23,770 bases of DNA from JABWBR01 sp036741235 (lineage in GTDB: Bacteria; Bacteroidota; Bacteroidia; Chitinophagales; Saprospiraceae), in assembly GCA_036741235.1 (NCBI GenBank), contig DAINSQ010000072.1, forward strand, positions 1-23,770, written 5' to 3'. Within the stretch, counting starts at the first letter, position 1, and each line of letters starts with the position of its first letter. The position numbers and the translations under genes were made by a program. The notes beneath the pieces are model-generated. The model made no database searches. It saw only the letters and a list, made by a program, of their open reading frames with translations, and had not been told where the DNA came from. This document shows, in pieces, positions 5,625 through 12,515 of the stretch.

Positions 5625-8219
5625 ATGCATCGGTTTACCACAACCCATCATGCGCGGCTTTCCAGGTGGATGAGCTGTGTAGAATTCGCCCTTCAACGCC
5701 AGCACCCGAACAAATCGCTGGCAGAAATCAGACAGAGCAACATCATGCAAGGGGTTTATGCCCATGTGAAAGCTGCCGGCGCCAAAAAGACCATTCCGGA
5801 ACCCACTACGCTGGCTGTGGCGGCCCCCGGCGACTACTACGCCTACGCCTCTCAAATGTTGTTTTCGACGCCGGTTGACTCCGGCGACTATAGCCAATTC
5901 CTGTCAGACATCCTTCACTACAACAATCAGCATAGCATCCGCAATTTCAGCGACGAGGATGTCTTCGGATTTGCCCTCTGCCTGGCTGTCTGGGCAGGTA
6001 TGGGCGAATTCTCAACCGCCGACCAACTCGCATTGAGCGCTGGTATTGATATATTGGAATCATACCTCGATACGCCCGATAACATAGCAGCCGACCTCAA
6101 CAACATCTACGATTATGCCCAGGAGCACTTTTCAGGAAAACATATCCAGTACAGGCAGGTGAACGGCGACACAGACACCTCTGCATTCATAATAAACAGC
6201 GCTAACAACCAAACCTGGACCTTGAATAATGATGCCCGCATTATATTACTGGGAGACTGGGGCACCAGCCTTGATGACGCCAAACAACTGCTGAAAGCCG
6301 TTTGGAAAAACGTTTATCACCAGCATAATTCCAGACAAATCGTCATTATGCACCTGGGCGATATATATTATGCGGGTCTGCCCACCGAATGCCAGAACAA
6401 CTTCTATAATGTTATTACAGCAGTTGGCAGCGAACTTCAACAAGAATTGGGGTCGGATTTTAATCCGAATATTCCGGTGTTTACCATTCCCGGCAATCAC
6501 GAATATTATTCGTATGGATACGGATATTTTCAATTATTGAGCAGCCTGAACAGCATGTCGGGATGTGTGCAAAACAAAAGCTTTTTCTGTGTGCGCACCC
6601 ACGATTCAAAATGGCAATTCCTTGGAATGGATACCGGGCAAGACGACTACAACGCGCTGGTCTCCGGCCTTTCTTCCGACCCCGATGGATATTCGACAGT
6701 CGCCTTTTTTGACGATGATTATTTGGACTGCCCCAAGCTCCAGGCCAGGGAAGCCAGTTGGCATAAAGCCCGCATTGAGGAATTTAGCGGACAAACGATC
6801 TTGCTATCACACCACCAGTTATTCTCCAGAGCGCAGCGTATTCGCTACAAGGATCCTACCTACCTCAACCCGTATCTGCTCAATACCTTCGGTCCGCATT
6901 TTAAAGACAAAATTGCCGCCTGGTATTGGGGTCACGAACATACCTACGCACTCTTCCAGGATGGTTTATATGGCCTGAACAAGGGCAGGTTGTTGGGGAG
7001 CAGCAGTTATGAAAGCTATTCTCATGATGGAGAATACGACAATACCAACATCAACATTCAACTGAATGCTGATATGAAAACGCCCAGCAAAGACAGCGAT
7101 GGATATTACTATCATGCGTGTGCGGTAATTGATTTGTATCGCGAAGATTCCGACGATCCTATTAACGTCAACTACTATCAATTCCCAAGTTGGAGCCAAA
7201 ACGAAACCAATTCCAATGCCGCGCTAAGCTCGCTCAATAGCGAAACTATCAGTAAAAACCATATTGCCCTTACAGGGGCCTGGTCGGGCAACCAACCCAT
7301 CAACGATTCAAATGCGGCTACTGACGGCTATCCGGCTACCGTTTATTACAACAACAAAATTTACGTGTTTTTCCAGGAAAACAATGGCAACCGCCTGATG
7401 TGGATGCAATACAATACGTCGACCAAATCTTTTTCTAAACACGCAACGCTAATCGAGGTGGGTTCCAACAAAACTCACCTTAACTGCGATCACAGCCCTT
7501 GCGCTGTTGTTTTTCAGAATAAGATATACATGTTTTATGTTGATCATTCAACAACTAACATGAAAGAGGCGGTGTATGACCCTGCTTCAGATTCGTGGAC
7601 AGATAACGGGACGCTTCTTTCTACAAGCTTGCTTACCAGCCATTCCGGCGCCGCAACCGTATGCGGTAACAAGATATACCTTGCAACAGTTAATGCCAGT
7701 TCATCGATAATCGAAATATGGGCTTTGGACGGCGCAACGCTTGGATGGTCAAGCCTGGGCAGTATTTCAGGGAGCGCCTCCAGCGTGCCGCCCGCTATTG
7801 CCTCCGACGGCACTAAAGTATACATTGCATGGAGCGACTCCGGGTCGAGCAATCACAAGATATCGCTGTGTACCTACGATCCCTCAACGGGCCATTTCAG
7901 TTCTTCGGCACATATTCAGACTTCCGGTACTACTGTTAAATATCCGCAAAGCAACCAGGGGCTTTCCATGGTAGGCGACGCACAGGCAATTTATCTCATT
8001 TACTCTGATGGAGATAATGCCGATCATATTCGCTGGGCAACTTATGTTATTTCGCAAGGCAAATGGTATGGTGATGCGACCATTTTGGCGATGCATCACA
8101 GCAGTGCGACAACGCCGCAAACCAAGCAGACGCCCACTATTGCGGTAGGAAACCTGAATCAGGGATACGTTTTCTACAGAGGACAATCTAGCTCAAGCAT
8201 TTATTACATCTACTACTAG
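5625..8219 (+). CDS. Calcineurin-type metallophosphoesterase with a C-terminal propeller-like region
   Basis: The 864 residues contain the five blocks of a dinuclear metallophosphoesterase: GDWGTS (210-215), GDIYYAG (245-251), PGNHEYY (289-295), SHHQLFS (395-401) and WGHEHTYALF (435-444). The GDxxY and GNHE spacing is closest to purple-acid-phosphatase-like enzymes. Residues 1-200 form an N-terminal region I do not recognise. Residues 550-864 hold about six repeats of the type NNKIYVFF/QNKIYMFY/GNKIYLAT followed by a W or Y, as in sialidase- or kelch-like beta-propellers. There is no evident signal peptide and no T9SS domain, so its location is unclear despite its extracellular look. It has its own strong promoter and stands alone between unrelated genes; its composition is more AT-rich than its neighbours, which suggests acquisition. 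The substrate is unknown. Confidence 0.85.
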   Translation: MHRFTTTHHARLSRWMSCVEFALQRQHPNKSLAEIRQSNIMQGVYAHVKAAGAKKTIPEPTTLAVAAPGDYYAYASQMLFSTPVDSGDYSQFLSDILHYNNQHSIRNFSDEDVFGFALCLAVWAGMGEFSTADQLALSAGIDILESYLDTPDNIAADLNNIYDYAQEHFSGKHIQYRQVNGDTDTSAFIINSANNQTWTLNNDARIILLGDWGTSLDDAKQLLKAVWKNVYHQHNSRQIVIMHLGDIYYAGLPTECQNNFYNVITAVGSELQQELGSDFNPNIPVFTIPGNHEYYSYGYGYFQLLSSLNSMSGCVQNKSFFCVRTHDSKWQFLGMDTGQDDYNALVSGLSSDPDGYSTVAFFDDDYLDCPKLQAREASWHKARIEEFSGQTILLSHHQLFSRAQRIRYKDPTYLNPYLLNTFGPHFKDKIAAWYWGHEHTYALFQDGLYGLNKGRLLGSSSYESYSHDGEYDNTNINIQLNADMKTPSKDSDGYYYHACAVIDLYREDSDDPINVNYYQFPSWSQNETNSNAALSSLNSETISKNHIALTGAWSGNQPINDSNAATDGYPATVYYNNKIYVFFQENNGNRLMWMQYNTSTKSFSKHATLIEVGSNKTHLNCDHSPCAVVFQNKIYMFYVDHSTTNMKEAVYDPASDSWTDNGTLLSTSLLTSHSGAATVCGNKIYLATVNASSSIIEIWALDGATLGWSSLGSISGSASSVPPAIASDGTKVYIAWSDSGSSNHKISLCTYDPSTGHFSSSAHIQTSGTTVKYPQSNQGLSMVGDAQAIYLIYSDGDNADHIRWATYVISQGKWYGDATILAMHHSSATTPQTKQTPTIAVGNLNQGYVFYRGQSSSSIYYIYY

Positions 8220-8347
8220 TACCCGTCTGGCATAGTTGAGTGCCTGTTGAAGTTGAGTAGCGTTTAAGGTAGCCCAATGATGACTAATTATCATAAATGG
8301 CTCCTGTTTAACACTAATAAGCATCAACGCTGTGTTATTCGTGAAAG

Positions 8348-8384
8348 CGGAGGAGGGGGGGCAATCCCGCTCTTCCGCCCCCCG
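8348..8384. terminator. Possible G/C-rich hairpin between convergent genes
   Basis: A run of seven G (8355-8361) faces a run of six C (8378-8383), and GCGGAGGAG can also pair with CTCTTCCGC with one mismatch. The element lies between the ends of the phosphoesterase and Nudix genes and may end transcription from either side. No good T run follows. Nothing else is seen in 8220-8392. Confidence 0.3.
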
Positions 8385-8392
8385 TTAACGCT

Positions 8393-8887
8393 TTATCCCG
8401 GCCACACCTTCACGCGCTCTATCTCCTCCCACATCTCCGTCAAATTGAGTTCGGCATCGTAGATGGCGTTAAAAGCAAAAGGCTGCCGGCGCATCAGGTA
8501 CTGGTACAGGATCCAATCGGTGGGCGGGGTGGGGATGCCCGGAATATCGTCAAAAGCAATCCAGCTCAAATCGCCTTCCTCGCAGGGAGGCGGGGGAAGT
8601 AACGGCACGTCGGCCAGGTAAATATGGCACTGCCAGTTGTAGTCGATGGGCGAAGTCTCTACCAGTACGCCTGCGTAGGAGAGCTTATCCACCTTCCAGC
8701 CCGTTTCTTCAAACGTCTCACGTATGGCGGCGCTATACGGGTCTTCGTGCGGGTCCAGTTTACCGCCAACCGGCACGAATTTACCCACATGCGGCGGACG
8801 GTTGCGCTTCATGAGTAAAAAGTGGCGCTCGTTGCGCAAAACTACCATTGCGGCGGTTTTTTTCAATCCCACAGGAATAGTGCTCAT
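8393..8887 (-). CDS. Nudix hydrolase
   Basis: The 164-residue protein has an exact Nudix box GX5EX7REUXEEXGU, at residues 42-64 (GKLDPHE through RETFEETGW), on an otherwise typical MutT-like fold with VGKFVPVGGK before it. Nudix enzymes hydrolyse nucleoside diphosphates linked to another group using Mg2+ bound by the box glutamates. The N-terminal TAAMVVLRNERHFLLMKRNR suits a nucleotide-sanitising (8-oxo-dGTPase-like) role, but the substrate cannot be read from the sequence. Cytoplasmic. Its start codon overlaps the stop of the RluA-type gene (ATGA), so the two are likely translated together from the promoter at 9596-9625. Confidence 0.92.
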   Translation of the reverse strand: MSTIPVGLKKTAAMVVLRNERHFLLMKRNRPPHVGKFVPVGGKLDPHEDPYSAAIRETFEETGWKVDKLSYAGVLVETSPIDYNWQCHIYLADVPLLPPPPCEEGDLSWIAFDDIPGIPTPPTDWILYQYLMRRQPFAFNAIYDAELNLTEMWEEIERVKVWPG

Positions 8888-9570
8888 GGCTGCGTTATAT
8901 TTTCAAAATGCCAAACAGGTAAATCCGGAGCAGGCGCTTTGATGGATGTTTGATGTTGGATGTTGGATGTTGAATGTTGGGTATCGAAAAAAGTCAATTG
9001 AGCGGCGTGCAGGGCTATGGCATTCGGGGCGTAATCCACTGTTGAACCATAAGTTGAATCGCCGATAATGGGGCAGCCGATAGCGGCGAGTTGCACCCTG
9101 ATCTGGTGAAATTTGCCGGTGTGGGGTATAATCTCCAGCAAATACCTGTCTTTGGAAGATGCCAGCAGTCGGTAATTCAGGCTGCACGGGAAAGCGCCTT
9201 TAGCGGCTTTGGTTGTAAAAACCGCCTTTTTGCCTGAAGCGTCTTTTTGAATCCAACCCTCCAGCAAATCCTGGTCTTTGGGCGGACGTTGGTCGACCGC
9301 CGCCCAATACACCTTTTTCACCTGTCGCTGCCGGAATTGCTCGTTGAGGTCTTTCAGCGCGCTCTTTTTTTTAGCTAAAAGCAAAACGCCGCTCACCGGC
9401 CTGTCGAGGCGGTGCACAATACCCACAAACGGCTCGCGTTTGCTCTGCTTGCGCAAATAATCAAGTGCCTCCTCCTCTACCGAAGGGTAGCCGTGCCGGT
9501 CGCGCTCTACCACCAATCCCGCCGGTTTGTTGACGGCAAGCCACTGCGGGGTTTCTGCGAGGATCGTCAT
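8884..9570 (-). CDS. RluA-family RNA pseudouridine synthase with a repeat-encoded insertion
   Basis: The enzyme converts uridine to pseudouridine in rRNA or tRNA. Residues 53-61 (HRLDRPVSG) hold the catalytic aspartate D56, and IIPHTGKFHQIRVQL (147-161) is the second conserved block, followed by GDSTYG and ALHAAQL. At 228 residues it is the catalytic domain only, with no S4 domain. Between FFDT (194-197) and APAPDLP (212 on), where relatives have a short loop, about 14 residues (QHSTSNIQHQTSI) are encoded by a CCAACATC-type tandem repeat. The insertion keeps the frame and the C-terminus. The start is at 9570, just behind a near-consensus promoter, and the stop overlaps the Nudix start. The target RNA is not known. 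Confidence 0.92.
   Translation of the reverse strand: MTILAETPQWLAVNKPAGLVVERDRHGYPSVEEEALDYLRKQSKREPFVGIVHRLDRPVSGVLLLAKKKSALKDLNEQFRQRQVKKVYWAAVDQRPPKDQDLLEGWIQKDASGKKAVFTTKAAKGAFPCSLNYRLLASSKDRYLLEIIPHTGKFHQIRVQLAAIGCPIIGDSTYGSTVDYAPNAIALHAAQLTFFDTQHSTSNIQHQTSIKAPAPDLPVWHFENITQP
8941..8981. repeat. ATGTTGGATGTTGG tandem repeat inside the RluA-type gene
   Basis: On the + strand the stretch reads GATGTTGGATGTTGGATGTT with flanking degenerate units, giving about five 8-nt units (TGATGTTG/GATGTTGG/AATGTTGG). Read on the coding strand it adds the peptide SNIQHQTSI. This kind of repeat is normally intergenic; here it lies within a reading frame. Confidence 0.75.
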
Positions 9571-9576
9571 GTTGTG

Positions 9577-9620
9577 GGTTGTCGGTTATTGCTCGCAAAG
9601 ATAAACCGAAACCGACAACC
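9577..9620. repeat. GGTTGTCGGTT palindrome between the RluA-type gene and rpmE2
   Basis: GGTTGTCGGTT (9577-9587) and AACCGACAACC (9610-9620) are exact 11-bp reverse complements with a 22-nt loop. The arm motifs match the outer parts of the repeats at 1558-1698 and 11829-11956. The minus-strand promoter at 9596-9625 lies in the loop and right arm. Confidence 0.7.
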
Positions 9621-9625
9621 GACAA
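9596..9625 (-). promoter_or_regulatory. Promoter of the RluA-type/Nudix pair
   Basis: On the minus strand, TTG (9625-9623) is followed after 19 nt by TATCTTTG (9603-9596), a match to the Bacteroidota -33/-7 consensus. Transcription would start near 9590, some 20 nt before the gene. Confidence 0.65.
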
Positions 9626-9645
9626 CAAAAAATCCCCCCCACCGC

Positions 9646-9675
9646 TTGGTTATTGCTGTATAAAATGTATCTTTG
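9646..9675 (+). promoter_or_regulatory. Promoter of rpmE2
   Basis: TTG (9646-9648), a 19-nt spacer and TATCTTTG (9668-9675) match the Bacteroidota consensus. The predicted start near 9682 leaves a leader of about 24 nt. The -7 octamer is identical to that of the divergent promoter at 9596-9603. Confidence 0.7.
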
Positions 9676-9705
9676 CCCTCCAATTGGCAAGAAAACAGTG
9701 TTATC

Positions 9706-9975
9706 ATGAAAAAGAATACGCATCCGGAGAGCTATAGACTGGTTGTATTCAAAGATTTCTCGGCTGACGAAGCCTTCATGACCCGCTCCTGCGTGCAGAC
9801 GCGCGATACTATTGTATGGGAGGACGGCAAGGAATACCCGCTGGTGAAGTTGGAAATCTCTGCATATTCGCACCCTTATTTTACGGGTAAGATGAAATTT
9901 GTCGACACGGCGGGCCGTATCGATAAATTCAACAAGAAATTCGCCCAGTCTAAGTTTGCCAAAAACAACGGCTAA
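9706..9975 (+). CDS. rpmE2: 50S ribosomal protein L31, type B
   Basis: The protein begins MKKNTHPESYRLVVFKDFSA and has 89 residues, the usual size for type B L31. It keeps the family blocks TRSCVQTRDTI, YPLVKLEIS, HPYFTGK and DTAGRIDKFNKKF. It lacks the CxxC zinc ligands of type A L31 (only a single Cys is present), which marks it as the zinc-independent form. It belongs to the large subunit and sits at the subunit bridge near the central protuberance. The start at 9706 is chosen by homology over an earlier in-frame start at 9673 that overlaps the promoter. It is a single-gene unit with its own promoter and a strong terminator. Confidence 0.96.
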   Translation: MKKNTHPESYRLVVFKDFSADEAFMTRSCVQTRDTIVWEDGKEYPLVKLEISAYSHPYFTGKMKFVDTAGRIDKFNKKFAQSKFAKNNG

Positions 9976-9998
9976 TACACACTGAGTTGTGTGGCTGG

Positions 9999-10059
9999 AA
10001 AAATTGAGTCATCTCAAATTTTGGCAAGCGTCAAAATTCGGGATGACTCAATTTTTTTT
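9999..10059 (+). terminator. Rho-independent terminator of rpmE2
   Basis: AAAAATTGAGTCATC (9999-10013) and GATGACTCAATTTTT (10042-10056) form a 15-bp perfect stem that continues into eight T residues. The loop holds a second small hairpin, AATTTTG with CAAAATT. The symmetric A and T runs could let it work in both directions. The next gene starts 11 nt later. Confidence 0.92.
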
Positions 10060-10070
10060 AATATCGAGCT

Positions 10071-11174
10071 ATGGCGCACTTAATACTATTTGAAGACGAA
10101 ACGCGCGACAACCTCCTGCCGCTCACTTTCACCCGTCCGGTCGCGGAATTGCGCATCGGCATCCTCACCATCCGCGAAAAATGGGAGCGCCTGTTCGGAT
10201 GGCCGGTTTCATACATCACCCAGGATTATCTGGCCGAAAAATATGCTATCGATTACGGCAAAGAAAACTACCTGGTCAACGCTGCCGCCCTGCCCTCCTC
10301 CCAACTCTGCCGCCTGATTCGCCAAATGGACTTCAACGAGGCCCTGGTGCAGGGCGACCAACTCATCGCAGCCAAACTCGACGAACGCCAGGTGGAACGC
10401 CTGGTCCAGGATAAAGACATCGAACACCTCCGCACCACCGACCTGGCCGACACCGAATTCCCCAAAATCATCGGCCCGTGGGACTTATTCCGCCTCAACG
10501 ACCAAGCCATCCTCGAAGACTTTGAGCTCGTTACCCGCGGCAGAACCTCCCAACCGCTCAGCGATACCAACCGCGTTATCGGCAACGGCCCTGTCTTCCT
10601 GGAAGAAGGCGCTAAAGTGGAATGCGCCATCCTCAATACCCAAAAAGGCCCCATCTATATCGGCAAAAATGCCGAAATTATGGAAGGCTGTATGATCAGA
10701 GGAGGATTGGCGCTGTGCGAAGGCGCTGTTGTGAAAATGGGCGCTAAAATTTACGGCCCCACTACTATCGGCCCCAATTGCAAAGTGGGCGGCGAAATCA
10801 ATAACTCGGTGTTGCNNNNNNNNNNAAAAATATGGAATTATCCCGCCCAACGTTTCCTGCCTACCGGCTTACAGTTTTGCGGACTGATCATGGGCGACCA
10901 CTCCAAATGCGGTATCAATACCATGTTTAATACCGGTACGGTAGTAGGTGTTTGTGCCAATATTTTCGGCGACGGCTTCCCTCGCAATTACATTCCTTCT
11001 TTTTCCTGGGGTGGCGTGCATGGCTTTCAAACCTATCGGACCGATAAAGCGTTTGATATGATTGAACGCGTCATGGAGCGGCGCGGACTGCCATTCACCA
11101 TTCAGGATCGGTTGATTATGTTGCGCATTTTTGAAGATACCGCGCAATATCGGCACTGGGAAAAACACGCTTAA
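10071..11174 (+). CDS. GlmU-like sugar nucleotidyltransferase / left-handed beta-helix protein, with an assembly gap
   Basis: The protein starts MAHLILFEDETRDNLLPLTF and TRPVAELRIGILTIREKWE, the signature of the Bacteroidota GlmU-like family, which has a reduced nucleotidyltransferase-like domain (1-170) and a hexapeptide-repeat beta-helix (about 175-310). Blocks such as GPIYIGKNAEIMEG, CMIRGG, GPTTIGPNCKVGGE and GLQFCGLIMGDHSKCG support this. True GlmU makes UDP-GlcNAc; whether this family does is not established. Ten N residues (10816-10825) interrupt the helix domain after NNSVL. Relatives have roughly 35-40 more residues here, including a GYSNKxHDGFLGNS-like stretch, so the real gene is probably about 390-400 residues and the frame across the gap is by chance. 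A SCO1-like gene follows after 2 nt. Confidence 0.85.
   Translation: MAHLILFEDETRDNLLPLTFTRPVAELRIGILTIREKWERLFGWPVSYITQDYLAEKYAIDYGKENYLVNAAALPSSQLCRLIRQMDFNEALVQGDQLIAAKLDERQVERLVQDKDIEHLRTTDLADTEFPKIIGPWDLFRLNDQAILEDFELVTRGRTSQPLSDTNRVIGNGPVFLEEGAKVECAILNTQKGPIYIGKNAEIMEGCMIRGGLALCEGAVVKMGAKIYGPTTIGPNCKVGGEINNSVLXXXXKIWNYPAQRFLPTGLQFCGLIMGDHSKCGINTMFNTGTVVGVCANIFGDGFPRNYIPSFSWGGVHGFQTYRTDKAFDMIERVMERRGLPFTIQDRLIMLRIFEDTAQYRHWEKHA
10816..10825. other. Assembly gap (10 N) within the GlmU-like gene
   Basis: Ten N bases mark a scaffold join of nominal size. Comparison with my recollection of the family suggests that about 90-120 bases of conserved beta-helix coding sequence are missing here. 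Confidence 0.95.
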
Positions 11175-11176
11175 CT

Positions 11177-11821
11177 ATGAATAGGAATTATTTTTCGGTG
11201 TTCGCTGCCCTGATGCTGGTAGCGGCATTGGCGGCTTGTAGTCGGGAGCCTTCAGAAAAATCGCTGCCATATTTCGGCTTTCACGATGTAAACCCCAATA
11301 CCGGCGATACCATATACCACACTATCCCCGATTTTGAGTTTATCAATCAGGATAGCCAACTCATTACCAATGCCTCTTTTAGCGGCAAAATCTATATCGC
11401 CGATTTCTTTTTTATTTCTTGCCCAACAATTTGCCCGAAAGTTGCCCAGCAAATGCTGCGCCTGCACGATCGCTACCTCGACAACGACCGCGTATTGCTG
11501 CTTTCGCATACTATTGATATTAAACACGATACGGTGCCCCGGCTTAAAGCTTATGCCGAAAAATTACAAGTCAAACCCGGTAAATGGCATTTTGTAACGG
11601 GCGACCGCGACGCGATCTACGGCATCGGCGATGATTATATGAGTATTGCCAAAGAAGACCCCAATGCCCCAGGCGGCTTCGACCACAGCGGCTGGCTGCT
11701 GCTCGTCGATGAAAATCGCCATATCCGCGCCTATTGCGACGGCACCGACCCCGAAGCAGTAACCCGGTTTATGAATGATGTCGATTGGCTGCTGGCTCAC
11801 CCCGCGGGGTTGAAGGAGTGA
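11177..11821 (+). CDS. SCO1/SenC-family copper chaperone lipoprotein
   Basis: This 214-residue protein has a lipoprotein signal ending ALAAC (C21), then a thioredoxin-like SCO domain. The copper-binding CxxxC is at C82 and C86 (SCPTICP), and the third ligand is H170 in GGFDHSGWLLLVD. SCO proteins deliver copper to the CuA site of cytochrome c oxidase, or act as thiol-disulfide proteins, on the outer face of the cytoplasmic membrane. The insertion between the sheet strands (GDDYMSIAKEDPNAPGG) is typical. It starts 2 nt after the GlmU-like gene, so the two are probably cotranscribed, although they have no obvious shared task. A repeat element follows the stop. Confidence 0.92.
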   Translation: MNRNYFSVFAALMLVAALAACSREPSEKSLPYFGFHDVNPNTGDTIYHTIPDFEFINQDSQLITNASFSGKIYIADFFFISCPTICPKVAQQMLRLHDRYLDNDRVLLLSHTIDIKHDTVPRLKAYAEKLQVKPGKWHFVTGDRDAIYGIGDDYMSIAKEDPNAPGGFDHSGWLLLVDENRHIRAYCDGTDPEAVTRFMNDVDWLLAHPAGLKE

Positions 11822-11828
11822 GAATCCC

Positions 11829-11956
11829 GGTCGTCAGTTGTCAGTTCTACGTCTGTTTATTGGTTTATTGGTTTATTGGTTTATTGGTTTATTGGTTTAC
11901 TTTTATTCATAAACTTATAAACCCATAAACCTATAAACGGACAAACCGACAACCGA
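11829..11956. repeat. Copy 2 of the GGTTTAT/ATAAACC intergenic repeat, with a 5x GTTTATTG tandem array
   Basis: The left part has five exact GTTTATTG units (11855-11894). The centre CTTTTATTCATAAAC (11900-11914) is identical to that of the copy at 1639-1653, and the right part has ATAAACTTATAAACCC-type units ending in GACAAACCGACAACCGAC. Outer arms resemble the GTTGTCGGTT motif of the repeat at 9577-9620. The element fills the gap between the SCO1-like and GmhB-like genes; no promoter is seen in it. Confidence 0.8.
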
Positions 11957-11957
11957 C

Positions 11958-12494
11958 ATGCCTCAATTCAAAAACTGGACCTTATTTCTCGACAGAGACG
12001 GTGTGATCAACCGCAGGTTGCCCGGGCATTACGTGACGCACTGGGAAACCTTCGAGTGGATACCCGGGGTATTGCCGGCTATCGCGGCTTTCTCGCGTTT
12101 GTTCGGGCGTATTGTTGTAGTTACCAACCAGCAAGGTATCGGCAAAGGATTGATGAGCGAAAAACAACTGGCCGAAATTCACCAACACCTCGTCAAATCA
12201 GTGGTTGCCGCCGGTGGGCGAATTGACGCGGTCTACTATTGCCCGCATTTATCAACCGATAACTGCAGCTGCCGCAAACCCCTCGGCGGTATGGCGCTTA
12301 GCGCTCAGGCAGATTTTCCCGAAATCGATTTCTCGCAATCGGTTATGGCCGGCGATACGGCTTCCGATATCCAATTCGGACAGAATCTGGGTATGATCAC
12401 CGCTCTCATCGGCAGCGAAGATACGTCGCCCTGGATGCCCCAATACCGCTTCAAAAGCCTGGCGGAGATGGCCGAAAGTTGGTGTGAAAAATAA
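11958..12494 (+). CDS. gmhB: HAD phosphatase, D-glycero-D-manno-heptose 1,7-bisphosphate 7-phosphatase-like
   Basis: The 178-residue protein has HAD motif I as LFLDRDGVIN (D12 nucleophile, D14 acid/base), motif II in VVVTNQQGIGKG (T56), motif III lysine in CRKPLGGM (K107) and motif IV AGDTASDIQFG (D133, D137). The zinc loop CPH...C.C (C95, H97, C103, C105) is diagnostic of the GmhB/HisB-N group. The enzyme would remove the 7-phosphate in ADP-heptose synthesis for LPS, but the histidinol-phosphatase HisB-N domain is closely related and cannot be ruled out from sequence alone. No other heptose or histidine genes are nearby. The start ATG at 11958 directly follows the repeat element. Cytoplasmic. 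Confidence 0.85.
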   Translation: MPQFKNWTLFLDRDGVINRRLPGHYVTHWETFEWIPGVLPAIAAFSRLFGRIVVVTNQQGIGKGLMSEKQLAEIHQHLVKSVVAAGGRIDAVYYCPHLSTDNCSCRKPLGGMALSAQADFPEIDFSQSVMAGDTASDIQFGQNLGMITALIGSEDTSPWMPQYRFKSLAEMAESWCEK

Positions 12495-12515
12495 TTGATT
12501 TGCAAAAAAAAGGAT

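Noticed and set aside
5558..5878. 106-codon + strand ORF
   Set aside because: It overlaps the leader and N-terminus of the phosphoesterase in another frame and lacks any motif.
11855..11894. CRISPR array
   Set aside because: The five 8-nt units are directly adjacent without spacers, so it is a simple tandem repeat.
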